NCBI GenBank assembly: GCA_963971575.1 | Contig: OZ020618.1 | Coordinates: 30,370,540 to 30,434,539, forward strand | Length of the DNA: 64,000 bases | Direction of reading: 5' to 3' | From: Liopterus haemorrhoidalis | Taxonomy: Eukaryota; Arthropoda; Insecta; Coleoptera; Dytiscidae | Part shown: in pieces, positions 22,030-31,337 of the stretch | Layout: every line of letters begins with the position of its first letter | Numbering within the stretch: the first letter of the stretch is position 1 | Translations under genes and position numbers: made by a program | The notes under the pieces: model-generated | What the model saw: only the letters and a program-made list of their open reading frames with translations | The model's database searches: none | Told to the model about the DNA's origin: nothing

Positions 22030-22782
22030 GAAAATCAGAATTGGTAATAATTATTAATCACTTTTCACATACAAGGGCTTATTTTAAAGATAAAATTACT
22101 ATATAGACTGGTCCAGTGTTAACATTTGTAATTCATTTACTGAGTAACAGTGATGTGAAGTTAAAAAAAAAGTTCAGCACTGTAAAATTGAAAATCAATT
22201 TAAATCAAAATTTTTCTTTCATGTCTAGAAGTTTAAAAAAAAAAACTCAAATTGATTTGAACATATTTAGTCTATGTTTTACGGTTCCGAAAAATCCTGG
22301 GTTGTTTTATAAATATGAGCACTTTTCCCTCTCCCTGTAAGCTACTTCGAGGTGGGAGAATTTGTTACCACACCTCCTGTGACGTATTAAGTCTCCTCAC
22401 CGCACCCCGCGGCCAAACATTGACTTTTGAGTTCGCTACATTACGACCTTAAGAGTGAAATTTTGATAGTTTTATGTTGAATTTATTTTGCGAAGTTCTC
22501 ATAGATCTGCGCAATAATTTTTAGTGTTTGTTTTTCTCTTCTTATATCAGAAGAAGGGAATTGCATTAGTGAAATATTACATTTTATTCGTTCAAATTTC
22601 TGATATACATTATTTTGAAATTTAACTGTGTTAAAAGTGGTACAAACCTGTGCGAACATAATTATAGTTGCTGGACGCTCTTTACTGCCCCTGATTAAGT
22701 GGCATATGCAATTTGCATTACTGAGGTGCTGTAAAAGTTGCCAAGATCAGTTCCTACAGGGTTTTATTTACAATTAGCACCG

Positions 22783-23338
22783 ATGTCAAATATATGCTCC
22801 GATTGTGGTGGAAAGATCAGCGCTTGGGCGCCAGGTGTCCTTTGTTCGGGCTCTTGTGGACATTATTACCACGGAAAGTGTGTTCGTCTGTCAGCTGAAA
22901 CTCTAAAACTCCTTAACGGGATTAAAGGAGCGCAATGGATCTGTAACGATTGCCAGTCTGCAGACGCCAATAAATCAATAATTATTGATAACGAAGAACT
23001 TTCTGGAAATTTTAATCATCCAGCTATTGTCCAAGCCATCGAAAATATTAGGATTGATTTCAACAATAAATACGAAGAGCTAAAAGTATTAATTATTGGA
23101 AAAAAAACACCATAATTGAAAATCTTACGACTGAAAATATAGCACTTAAAAAGGAAGTAGCGGATTTAGGCTCTAGACTAGATAATCTGGATCAGTACTC
23201 TAGAAGAAACAATCTGGAGATTCAAGGGGTCCCGGAAAAGAAGAACGAAAATCTGTTAGATGTCATTCAGCATATTGGAGCATTCATTGAATGTCCAGTG
23301 TCCCCCAATGATATTGATGCTATCCACAGAGTTCCATT
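22783..23338 (+). pseudogene. LINE B ORF1, 5' part: PHD finger, coiled coil, FP-like domain
   Basis: ORF1 protein of a CR1/Jockey-group LINE, the RNA-binding partner of ORF2. ATG at 22783 (an earlier in-frame start at 22738 gives 15 extra residues without similarity). Residues 5-55 form a PHD-type zinc finger (CSDC...C...C...H...C...CNDC). After a 1-nt frameshift in the A-run near 23100 the frame continues as a coiled coil with DNLDQYSRRNNLEIQGVPE, the core seen in baculovirus FP-like/L1-like ORF1 proteins, then DAIHRVP. There it stops abruptly; the rest resumes at about 32162 after about 8.8 kb of inserted DNA. Could be mistaken for a host PHD gene, but the downstream ORF2 and family layout say otherwise. 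Confidence 0.78.
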
Positions 23339-23343
23339 TTTAG

Positions 23344-23895
23344 GGTTTTGTAGGTATGACCAAAAAACCCTTATACCGTCATTTTGTCGTCTGTCTGTCT
23401 GTCTGTCTGTCTGTCTGTTCGGTAAAAATTGTAGCCAAACGGCTAAACCTAGAGAGTTGAAATTTGGCATGCTTATACAACTCTTTGACCCGCACATAGG
23501 AAAAATACTAAAACATCTAAAAAACATACCCCCGTAAAAATATAAACAAATATGTGCTCATCGAAAAAAAAAATATTTTTTTAAAATTCTGAGTAGGGTA
23601 TCAAATGAAAGCCGTACCAAGGGCATAACCCTTATACCGTCATTTTGTCGTCTGTCTGTCTGCCTGCCTGTCTGTCTGTCTGTCTGTCTGTATGTCTGTC
23701 TGTCTGTCTGTTCGGTAAAAATTGTAGCCAAACAGCTAAACCTAGGGAGTTGAAATTTGGCATGCTTATACAACTCTTTGACCCGCACATAGGAAAAATA
23801 CTAAAACATCTAAAAAACATATCCCCCTAAAAATATAAACAAATATGTGCTCATCGAAAAAAAAAATATTTTTTTATAATTCTGAGTATGGTATC
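23344..23895. repeat. tandem pair of ~265-bp repeats with (TCTG)n core
   Basis: Two units: CCCTTATACCGTCATTTTGTCG starts at about 23368 and 23630. Each continues with a (TCTG)n run of 6-13 copies, TTCGGTAAAAATTGTAGCC, GAGTTGAAATTTGGCATG, ACAAATATGTGCTCATCG and GGTATCAAATGAAAG. The units differ mainly in microsatellite length and a few bases. The ORFs on both strands here are shadows of the repeat. This appears to be the left edge of the DNA that split LINE B. Confidence 0.85.
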
Positions 23896-24002
23896 AAATG
23901 AAAGCCCTTGGTACGTGGATTAACGATCAAATTTTAATTTTTGCAAAATAAATTATTTTGAAACAATTTTTGCCAAAATTGTGCAAAAAAAATTTTGTCC
24001 CA

Positions 24003-24115
24003 CACTCTGTAGCCCAGGTGGTTTAAACTAAAAATCTGAAAAAATTCTAAGTAGTGTACATTGGTGTGAACCGGAATAGTACAACAGGAATTTTTGATCA
24101 GATTATGTTTTTGGA
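24003..24115. repeat. interspersed repeat shared with 14123-14237
   Basis: CTAAAAATCTGAAAAAATTCT, GTACATTGGTGTGAACC and AGGAATTTTTGATCAGATTAT match the 14.1-kb copy at roughly 75-80% by eye. The two regions also share the tail unit seen at 14418 and 32115, so they may be two copies of one element family. Confidence 0.5.
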
Positions 24116-24191
24116 ACAAAAAGCATTTTTTGTGTTTTTTTTGCTAATAATGTTATAGTTATATAGTTATATAGACGCTAAACAGTAACGT

Positions 24192-24263
24192 GTTTCTTGG
24201 TGCAATGGCTAAGATACTTGCATTCTGCCCGAGAAATTGAGTTCGAATCCTACGAGAGGAGAC
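24192..24263 (+). tRNA. tRNA-like sequence, degenerate
   Basis: Contains an A-box-like TGGTGCAATGG (24198-24208) and a B-box-like GAGTTCGAATCC (24239-24250) at normal tRNA spacing, followed by long T-runs from 24270. The flanks GTTTCTT and AGGAGAC can pair. The D, anticodon and T stems pair poorly, so no anticodon is assigned. Most likely a tRNA pseudogene or the head of a tRNA-derived SINE. Confidence 0.4.
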
Positions 24264-24945
24264 AATATTGTTTTTTATTTTTTTTTTTTGCATTTTTATA
24301 TTGTTTAAATTATTTTTTCAAAATTCTAGTTATATTTTGGCAATTGTTGCATTTAATTTTTAAGGGGTAACACCACAGTAACGGTCGAAAAATAAGGCTC
24401 TTTTTGACAATTTTTTTCGGAAACCTGGAACGGGAGTAGGAAATTTCCGTTAAAGGGCTTTATTGAGCACACATTGAAGTATGAGAAAAAAATTTTTCAT
24501 TATCATTTTCATACAAAATGGCGGCGATAGCGCCGATCTTCAAATAAGCCTTTTTTTTAATTGATAAACCGGCGAAAAGATTAAGCGCAAACGATGAGAC
24601 CTGGAACAAAAAGGAAACAAAGTTCATTATTCACATATAATTAGCTATAGAATCATGTAGGCATTTTTATTTAAACTGTTTTTTGTAGAAATGGCGCACT
24701 TTTGAATTTTTTATAGTTGTTTATAATTGTTTATAATTGTTTATAAAAAAAAAGTTTACATCCAATCAAAAAACGGCTACGTGATGCTCAAGATATTGCA
24801 TTTACAAAGCTACAAAAAAAATTTGAGACTGATCGGAGCAATAGTTTTCGAGTTATGATTTCGCCCAACTTGAAAAAAGTAGTTTTGAGAAAAACGTGAT
24901 TAAAGTTTTATGTACATTTAAATCATAAAAATGTTATATGTACCT

Positions 24946-25261
24946 TTAATCAGCGATGCCTGCACCATACATTTGGCCATCCATGTTGATGCTCGCCTCT
25001 TCCGCCTCCTTTCTAGATGCTTTTATTGACAATCGAGCCTTTTTCGCAGCATCAGACAGTCACATCTCAGAATATCGAACACGACGCTCGTCCGCCTCAA
25101 CGCAGAAATTGTAGCAGTTGTAGCCAATTTTCATATCTAAATTCTCCATGAGCCTCATTATACTCGATAAGCCATCATTATAAATGCCCACGGCGATATA
25201 TACTGCAGTCTCAAGTACTATCTTCCCACTAGAACTTGATTTCGGAGCCATCGAATTTTTT
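24946..25261 (-). pseudogene. Kolobok transposase C-terminal exon
   Basis: Second exon of the element's gene, beginning after an acceptor GGCAG (25262-25264) and ending at TAA 24948-24946. It encodes about 105 residues: GKIVLETAVYIAVGIYNDGL, MRLMENL, CVEADERRVRYSE, a lysine/arginine-rich helix, and the end MYGAGIAD. This is the arrangement of the C-terminal part of Kolobok-type transposases (from memory). One in-frame TGA (25062-25060) breaks it. The phase agrees with the first exon at 31276-31337. Function of such a short product, if made before the stop mutation, is unknown. Confidence 0.62.
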
Positions 25262-25302
25262 CTGCCAAAATTCACATGATTTACAATACTTAGATTTCAC
25301 TA

Positions 25303-25317
25303 AGACATCTATAACTT
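25303..25317. repeat. target-site duplication of the R1 LINE, left
   Basis: AGACATCTATAACTT, repeated exactly at 31259-31273 after the LINE tail. A 15-bp duplication is ordinary for target-primed reverse transcription. Confidence 0.85.
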
Positions 25318-26175
25318 TACTAGGTATACATCACATATTTCATATTTATCCTCCCTCCTAATTCCCCAACAGCCTGTTGAGGGACATTAGGAAGCGGCCC
25401 TATACCACTCTAGCTGAGTGTTGACTCCCCTTACTCGGCTCTGGGTCAAACTCACCTCTGTCGTCCGCTCTATTTGGGCTCTCCTGCCCGACTCTCTTGC
25501 TCTCTTCTGTGCCTGACGCATCTAGTTTACTCGAGGCCAGGGACTGTTTAATTTTCACTCTGTCCACCCCACCTAGAGGCCTATCTCTCAAGATCTCATC
25601 TTGCTTCAACTTGTCTGAGGTGAGATCGACCTTTAATCTTCACTATCGGTCGCACTTGACCAACCCTTGTCACCTCCCAACGCTGCTAGGTAACTAGGGC
25701 TAGGGGGTCTCTTCTAATTTTCATTTTCAAGATAACCGGCCAACGGCCCCGAGGGCAGAGGATGACATTACGTCACAATGGCCGAGGGGGCGGAAGAGCC
25801 AAACGATCGGCTCTCACAATACTCGCGTGGGTCGTGCTCAGAGGCTCCGTGGCCAAAGGTTGGTGAATTGAGGGTGGGGTCCCCCGGGCCACGGGGTTGA
25901 AGAGCTGCTGTGAGTTTATCTCTGCCGAAATGTAGAGGTTGTGGGAGTCAGGAACCAGCCGCTTCGGACCTTGATCGGGAAGTGTGCGATGAGTAGGGGG
26001 TGTCGGATCTCCTACTGCGCCGAGCGGGCCCGGCCCGTCCGTGTATCCCGGGGCCGGATAAACAGAACAAGGTTAGGCCTCAGGGAACTGGGGTAGGACA
26101 AGAGTCCGAGGGTACACCCGTTCCTAACCTTCTGGCCTGCTCCATCACACACGATGCGCTGGCAAAACAACAATT
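25318..26175 (+). promoter_or_regulatory. 5' UTR of the R1-clade LINE
   Basis: LINEs of this type carry an internal promoter here. The sequence is GC-rich from about 25380 on, with several short upstream ATGs (for example 25497 and 26000). No consensus initiator or downstream promoter element was assigned with confidence. Confidence 0.5.
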
Positions 26176-28152
26176 ATGGATAGTAAGAATAGGGGGGACC
26201 AAAACGACGTAAGTGTAGAGGAAGTTTTCAAGAAGAGTGGTGCCACGCGGCGAACACCGCCACCACGGAAAGACAAGGGCTGCACTCCAACTGCAGCGGA
26301 GAAGGAGGCGGAGATCATTGTTGTGGCCGAAGAGGATGATCCAAGGAAGAGCCAGAGTAAAGCCCAGGCTGGAGTTGGCACGGTGAGAGCTGTGAGACGC
26401 AATAGCGTAGCCGCACTCTTCGCCACAATGAAGGGCAAAAAGGACAAGACGAACGTTGTCTCGAACCCGACCTCGATTAAAAGAGGGAGGGAACGAGAGG
26501 GGTCCGAGGGCGAGAGAGAGGAGGAGTTTGCTGAAGCCATGAAACTTTTAACCATGGCGACGGACAAACTAGCTGGTATCGTGGACGGGACACCGAACAC
26601 GAAAATGAGTATAAAGGAGGCGGTAAAGGAGCTCAAGTGGCATGTGGTGGTCACAAACCGCAAGCTGCAGAAGCTCCGGGAATCGCCGACGAAGAAGCGG
26701 CTGAAAAGGGTCAGCAAGGAGGCGTGCAATACGGCAAGTATTGCAACCCAGACGGACCCGGTATCGGAAGCTGGATCTGAAGAGGCATCCCGGGCGGAAC
26801 GGAGCAATAGGCTCACCGCGACGCTGGCTGGAGGGGGAACCTTCGCAGATCTAGCACCGATAGTAGACAGCGTTTGGCCAGAAGCATGTTACAGGGCTAC
26901 TACTATGGAGCCCGGTAACATGACAAAAGCTGACGCTAAAGAAGATCTAGCCGTTATCGTGGACCCAGGCCTAGACCCTGAGGGCAGTGTCATGAAAGGC
27001 ATGGCAAGTAGATTTCCCGACCTGGTCTGCATGGCCAAGGACGGTCTGCAGGAAGGTAGAGTGGAGTTCCTGAGGAGCGTCACGGAAGCCGTGGACAGGA
27101 AAGGAAAGAAAAGTAAGAGGGAGAACACCCTATTCGTCCTCCCTTACAAGATGGACGAGGGGGGTGTTAATGACACTGGAACTCTGTACCGGCTCTGCCA
27201 GAACCTGAGGGAAGAAGCGGTGAAGCAGCAGCTGGAGAGAGTGAGAGTGTACACCCTCGGCGCCATCGACGTGGGCTACTTGAGGAAGTGCGCGGAGTTC
27301 GCCTTCCATGGCACGGCCTGCAGGGCCATAATAATGACCGCAGGGGCAAGGGGAAGGAAGAAACCCCCTGACAAAAGAGTCGACACCGTCGGAGGAGCGG
27401 TAAAAAAGGCGCCGGACACCGAAAAAGTCATCGTTAGGGCAGAAGGCTCCACCTACGCAGAAATCCTGCGCAAGGTGAAGAACGATGTCAAGATTGACGA
27501 AATCGGTGTCCATGTCAGGTCCATGAGGAAGACAGCCCAGGGAGATCTGCTTCTGGAGATCTCGGGAGGGCGCGCGAAGGCCAACGCCTTCAAGAAGGCA
27601 GCTGAGAACACCAGCACGCGAGTCCTAGTAAAGGACAGGATGGACGTAATCCATATCGCTAATATAGATGCGGACATCAGTGCTGAGGTGTTGAAGCTAC
27701 AGATTATGAAGTACAGAGAGGACCTGGGGAAGGACGAGGTCAAGGTCATCTCACTGAGACCGATGGCGAGCGGAAACCAGGCTGCCACGGTAGCAGTGAG
27801 AAAAGACGTGGCGACCGACCTTGATGCGAAGGGCCGCATCAGAATAGGTTGGGTCGCTTGCCGGGTGAGGAAGAGGATAGAGGTGCACAGGTGCTACCGG
27901 TGCCTACAGTTCGGGCACCGGACAGCTGAGTGCAAGGAGCAGAACAGGTCCATTCTCTGCTTCAACTGCGGTGGAAAAGACCACAAGGCCAAGGACTGTA
28001 AGAACCCTTCTCGCTGCATAACGTGCGACGAAATTGGGCACAGGTCTGATCAGACGAAGTGCCCCGTTTTCAGAACGTTAGTCTACGGCAAGCGCGCAAG
28101 CGTAAGTCGTAGAGCAGCGAGGACCCCATCCAAAACCAACAATGGGGATTAA
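26176..28152 (+). CDS. R1-clade LINE ORF1 protein (Gag-like, three zinc knuckles)
   Basis: 658 residues, intact. ORF1 proteins of this clade bind the element's RNA and assemble the RNP. The first 200 residues are charged and low-complexity with basic patches (KKRLKR) that could act in nuclear import. A middle globular region (about 380-540) has ILRKVKNDVKIDEIGVHVR and corresponds to the RRM-like part of R1/SART ORF1. The C-terminus has three CCHC knuckles in a row at about residues 573-633: CYRCLQFGHRTAEC, CFNCGGKDHKAKDC and CITCDEIGHRSDQTKC. The stop overlaps the ORF2 start by 11 nt (28142-28152), suggesting coupled translation. The start is chosen as the first ATG of the long frame; no better downstream start is evident. 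Confidence 0.9.
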   Translation: MDSKNRGDQNDVSVEEVFKKSGATRRTPPPRKDKGCTPTAAEKEAEIIVVAEEDDPRKSQSKAQAGVGTVRAVRRNSVAALFATMKGKKDKTNVVSNPTSIKRGREREGSEGEREEEFAEAMKLLTMATDKLAGIVDGTPNTKMSIKEAVKELKWHVVVTNRKLQKLRESPTKKRLKRVSKEACNTASIATQTDPVSEAGSEEASRAERSNRLTATLAGGGTFADLAPIVDSVWPEACYRATTMEPGNMTKADAKEDLAVIVDPGLDPEGSVMKGMASRFPDLVCMAKDGLQEGRVEFLRSVTEAVDRKGKKSKRENTLFVLPYKMDEGGVNDTGTLYRLCQNLREEAVKQQLERVRVYTLGAIDVGYLRKCAEFAFHGTACRAIIMTAGARGRKKPPDKRVDTVGGAVKKAPDTEKVIVRAEGSTYAEILRKVKNDVKIDEIGVHVRSMRKTAQGDLLLEISGGRAKANAFKKAAENTSTRVLVKDRMDVIHIANIDADISAEVLKLQIMKYREDLGKDEVKVISLRPMASGNQAATVAVRKDVATDLDAKGRIRIGWVACRVRKRIEVHRCYRCLQFGHRTAECKEQNRSILCFNCGGKDHKAKDCKNPSRCITCDEIGHRSDQTKCPVFRTLVYGKRASVSRRAARTPSKTNNGD

Positions 28153-31087
28153 GGTTCTACAGTGCAACCTTGGAAGAGCACGGGCGGCGCATGACGTCAC
28201 CTATGCGGCCGCTATGAAGGCGGGGATCGACCTCTTGGTGGTGGGCGAGCCGAACAAGACGCTCACAAAGGGAGGTAGATGGCTCAGGGACACGCGGTGC
28301 GACGTGGCAGTGCTGTTCCTGAACAGGAAGATGGGAGTAAGCGGGGTCCATTGCGGTGATGGCTACCTATGTATAGACTTCGGGAAGTGCCTTGTCCTCT
28401 GCTGCTACATCTCCCCCAACATCCGTATGGAAACATACCAGGATGCTGTGGATGAGATGATGCAAACAGCAGGACGGGGCGGGAAGGAGTTTATTATCAT
28501 GGGAGACATCAACGCGAAATCCACACAGTGGGGATCCCCGATTACCGACAGAAGAGGTGAGTACTTCACCGAGTGGCTGGCGGCTATGAACCTGGTGGTG
28601 ATCAACACCGGCAACGAGCCCACCTTTGTCAGAGGTGCTTCCGAGTCTCATATAGATGTTACGTGCTCCACTAGCAGGGTTTCCAGAACAATAGCGAACT
28701 GGCAAGTTCTGCTATCTGAAAACCTCAGCTACCACAGAAACATCTACTTTGAGATATCGGACATCAAGGCAACACGCAAGGGCCGATCCCAAGGTAAGCC
28801 GTGGCTCGACTCCGCTGTGTTTAGGGACATCTTAAACACAAGAGTCGACCTCGAACCTGATGAAGACGGCACATTTCATACATGTGCCAGAATCATCAGG
28901 GAAACCTACAGGGACAGCATCACCAGGGGAAACACGCAGGGCACAGGCATGCCGTACTGGTGGAACTCTGAAATAGAGCGAGCCAGGACCAACTGCGCTA
29001 AGCTGCGAAGGGCCACTACAAGGCTCAACCGCAGGAGAACTGCCACGGACGAGGAGAGGGAAGCAGCACGGGTAAGGTTTAAAGCAGGAAGGAAACTCCT
29101 GCAAAACCTAATAAACCGGTCAAAAAGAGACCTGTGGAGAGAGGTGTGTGAGAAGGTGAACGAGGATGTCTGGGGCGACGGTTACCGTATCGCAACGAGG
29201 CACCTCGGAGGGCTGACTCCATACGACATCTCCACAAGCAGGAAGACGCAAATAGCGAGGGCCCTGTTCCCGGCTGCTAACGAAGCCCTCGACAGATGGA
29301 CGGTGGCGGAAACGGTGGATCCTTTTAGCCTGGAGGAGCTTAAAAGTGCTGCAAAATCACTGAAAAGCGGAAGAGCTCCAGGCCTGGATGGAATCCCCGT
29401 CGAAGCCATCAAGGAGGTGGTAGCGAACCAACCATCTTGGCTGTTGAAGATGCTTAACCAGCTCCTGAGCACACAGTGTTTCCCAAAAGAGTGGAAAACG
29501 GCAAGACTGGTCCTCATCCCGAAAGGGGGAAAGCCTCCGGAACTGCCGTCATCGCACCGGCCGCTCTGCTTGCTGAGCTCAGCCAGTAAGCTCTACGAGG
29601 CGATGGTGAAGGCAAGGCTCGAGAGTGAAATCGAGAGTAGTGGAGGACTACACGAGCACCAGTATGGCTTCCGCAGGGGCAGATCCACCATACAAGCCCT
29701 ACAAGCCGTAAAGGATTGGGTCGGGCGCAACAAGAGCAAATGGTGCGTGCTTGTAACGCTAGATGTAAAGAACGCCTTTAACTCTGCCTGCCACAACCTG
29801 ATCTTGCAGGAGCTACGGAGACGCAACATCTCCGAATACTTAGTGGCACTGGTCTCCAGTTATCTGGAGGACAGATCTATTCAGGTAGACAAAGGCGTGT
29901 CTTTGAGGGCCGACGCAGGAGTTCCCCAGGGCTCGGTTCTAGGACCCACCCTGTGGAACATCCTGTACGACGAGGTCTTGGCGCTGTACACGCACGAGGA
30001 CGCCACCCTGATCGGCTTTGCGGACGACCTGGCCATGCTGGTGGAGGCGGAGGACCAGCGATCGCTAAAAAGGACGGTCAATTGGTGCCTTGAGCTGGTT
30101 AACGACTGGATGACATCCCACAAGCTAGAGCTTGCGCCGGGCAAAACGGAGGCTATCATCCTGAAGGGGAAGAGGGATAGGAACGGTATCAGCTTCTCGC
30201 TGGGGAACACCGTAATCCCTACCTCCAAAACGCTTAAATACCTCGGTGTCACGTTTGACGAGAGGATGTCCTTCACGAAACACGTGCTCGCTTCCGTCAG
30301 GAAAGCCGAGGTGAGGACATCCATGCTCGGCAGACTGATGCCGAACGTTGGAGGCCCCTCGAGTGGAAAAAGGTCGGTGCTTTGCGGAGTGGTGCACTCG
30401 ATACTTCTATACGGAGCCTCTATTTGGCACGAGGTGTGCAAATATGCAAAATATAGAAATATCCTTATAAGTGCACAGCGGAAGGCACTGCTCAGGTGCG
30501 CGTCGGCCTACCGTACCGTGTCGAGCGTTGCCCTGCAGGTGATCACGGGAACCGTTCCGATTTTCCTCCTGGTCGAGGAAAGGAGGGTGGTGACCGAGAG
30601 TGCCAGTCGCGGCGAGACTACCAGACGGAATGCCAGGGAGCAGAGCATTGCTCAATGGCAGGACGAATGGAATAGGAACACCACCAAAGGCCAGTGGACG
30701 AAACGTCTGATACCAGACGTAAGGACCTGGCTTGAATGCCCTCACCGTAAGCTAGACTACTGGCTGACCCAAGCGTTGACAGGTCACGGTTCTTTTCGTA
30801 CGTATACGAAGAGAATCGGTAAGGACCTGGAGGATACGTGCGTGTACTGCGGAATGGTGGACTCTGTGGAGCACACCATCTTTCAGTGCATGCGTTGGGA
30901 CGCGGCGAGGGTGGAGGTGGGGGCCCTATGCCCAGCGGCATTAACACCTGACGCCCTGGTTGCAGAAATGATGCAATCCAGGAGGAAGTGGGAAGCCATC
31001 CACAAGATGATTAAAGCCATCATGGAAAGGAAAGAGACAGAAGAAAGGAGCAGACAGCAGGAGTCGAATAGAGGGGAGCCTGAATAG
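28142..31087 (+). CDS. R1-clade LINE ORF2: endonuclease and reverse transcriptase
   Basis: 981 residues, intact. It nicks the target and copies the RNA in place. The N-terminal APE-type endonuclease shows QCNLGRARAAHD, VVGEPNK, YISPN, GDINAKSTQWG and HIDVTCS. At the position of the usual SDH motif the sequence is LSYHRN, so the aspartate is a tyrosine while the histidine remains. The RT domain (about residues 400-700) has GRAPGLDGIP, HRPLCLLS, the QYGFRRGRST segment, LDVKNAFNSA, GVPQGSVLGP and the active site FADD (30016-30030). The C-terminus has the zinc motif CVYCGMVDSVEHTIFQC. No RNase H. The start ATG overlaps the ORF1 stop in a different frame. Clade call rests on layout and motif wording; high confidence in LINE, good confidence in R1. 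Confidence 0.92.
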   Translation: MGIKVLQCNLGRARAAHDVTYAAAMKAGIDLLVVGEPNKTLTKGGRWLRDTRCDVAVLFLNRKMGVSGVHCGDGYLCIDFGKCLVLCCYISPNIRMETYQDAVDEMMQTAGRGGKEFIIMGDINAKSTQWGSPITDRRGEYFTEWLAAMNLVVINTGNEPTFVRGASESHIDVTCSTSRVSRTIANWQVLLSENLSYHRNIYFEISDIKATRKGRSQGKPWLDSAVFRDILNTRVDLEPDEDGTFHTCARIIRETYRDSITRGNTQGTGMPYWWNSEIERARTNCAKLRRATTRLNRRRTATDEEREAARVRFKAGRKLLQNLINRSKRDLWREVCEKVNEDVWGDGYRIATRHLGGLTPYDISTSRKTQIARALFPAANEALDRWTVAETVDPFSLEELKSAAKSLKSGRAPGLDGIPVEAIKEVVANQPSWLLKMLNQLLSTQCFPKEWKTARLVLIPKGGKPPELPSSHRPLCLLSSASKLYEAMVKARLESEIESSGGLHEHQYGFRRGRSTIQALQAVKDWVGRNKSKWCVLVTLDVKNAFNSACHNLILQELRRRNISEYLVALVSSYLEDRSIQVDKGVSLRADAGVPQGSVLGPTLWNILYDEVLALYTHEDATLIGFADDLAMLVEAEDQRSLKRTVNWCLELVNDWMTSHKLELAPGKTEAIILKGKRDRNGISFSLGNTVIPTSKTLKYLGVTFDERMSFTKHVLASVRKAEVRTSMLGRLMPNVGGPSSGKRSVLCGVVHSILLYGASIWHEVCKYAKYRNILISAQRKALLRCASAYRTVSSVALQVITGTVPIFLLVEERRVVTESASRGETTRRNAREQSIAQWQDEWNRNTTKGQWTKRLIPDVRTWLECPHRKLDYWLTQALTGHGSFRTYTKRIGKDLEDTCVYCGMVDSVEHTIFQCMRWDAARVEVGALCPAALTPDALVAEMMQSRRKWEAIHKMIKAIMERKETEERSRQQESNRGEPE

Positions 31088-31258
31088 ACTACCAGGGGGC
31101 ATCTGACGCTGATATCCTAACGGATGGTTCCGGATGCCTCAAGCGTGGCGAAGAAGGGGAGTTTTAGCAGGTAGAAATCCTGCACTACCTGCACGCACGG
31201 GCATGCAAGTGTCTTTGCGAAGATTTCTCCTCTTTAAAAAAAAAAAAAAAAAAAAGGT

Positions 31259-31273
31259 AGACATCTATAACTT
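31259..31273. repeat. target-site duplication of the R1 LINE, right
   Basis: Exact second copy of 25303-25317. It contains most of the 5' splice donor of the host transposon's intron. Confidence 0.85.
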
Positions 31274-31275
31274 AC

Positions 31276-31337
31276 CTGGTGGTCTTCTGTGAAACTATGA
31301 GCCCTATAGCTCCAAAGGTAACAGGCCCAATCATCAT
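31276..31337 (-). CDS. Kolobok-like gene, first exon
   Basis: From ATG 31337-31335 to a consensus donor GTAAGT (31275-31270): 62 nt, encoding 20 residues plus two bases. The acceptor at 25262/25261 supplies the missing base and continues the transposase frame. Before the LINE arrived the intron would have been only 58 nt. The start is inferred; no similarity was recognised in this exon itself. Confidence 0.45.

Larger units (their letters stand above)
19140..22265. mobile_element. long-inverted-repeat element enclosing a satellite array
   Basis: Two diverged arms, about 19140-19420 and 22030-22265, are reverse complements over most of their length. Shared landmarks are ATCAATTTGA, CAGTTTTACAATG, TAACTTCACATCACTGTTAC, TTATCTTTAAAATGAGCCCTT and CACCAATTCT. 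Between them lies unrelated DNA (19420-19690) and about seven copies of a ~290-bp tandem repeat. No transposase frame is visible. This resembles a foldback-type non-autonomous transposon that has captured or amplified a tandem repeat. Outer borders are approximate and no target duplication was found. Confidence 0.6.
25318..31258 (+). mobile_element. full-length R1-clade LINE
   Basis: 5.94 kb with an 858-bp 5' UTR (25318-26175), two overlapping open ORFs, a 3' UTR (31088-31234) and an A-tail of about 20 (31235-31255), bracketed by an exact 15-bp duplication. It is markedly more GC-rich than its surroundings. Members of this clade often use fixed sites (28S rDNA, telomeric repeats), but this copy lies in a transposon intron. 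Completeness and open frames make it the best candidate for a recently active LINE in the window. Confidence 0.9.

Noticed and set aside
22738..23115. Host PHD-finger gene
   Set aside because: The coiled coil, FP-like core and the matching C-terminal piece plus ORF2 downstream identify it as LINE ORF1.
23267..23830. Paired ORFs rich in TDRQTDRQ or SVCLSVCL
   Set aside because: Produced by the (TCTG)n microsatellite in a tandem non-coding repeat.
26145..31000. Many long minus-strand ORFs across the R1-clade LINE
   Set aside because: They are antisense shadows of the two GC-rich, strongly coding plus-strand ORFs and contain no domain motifs.
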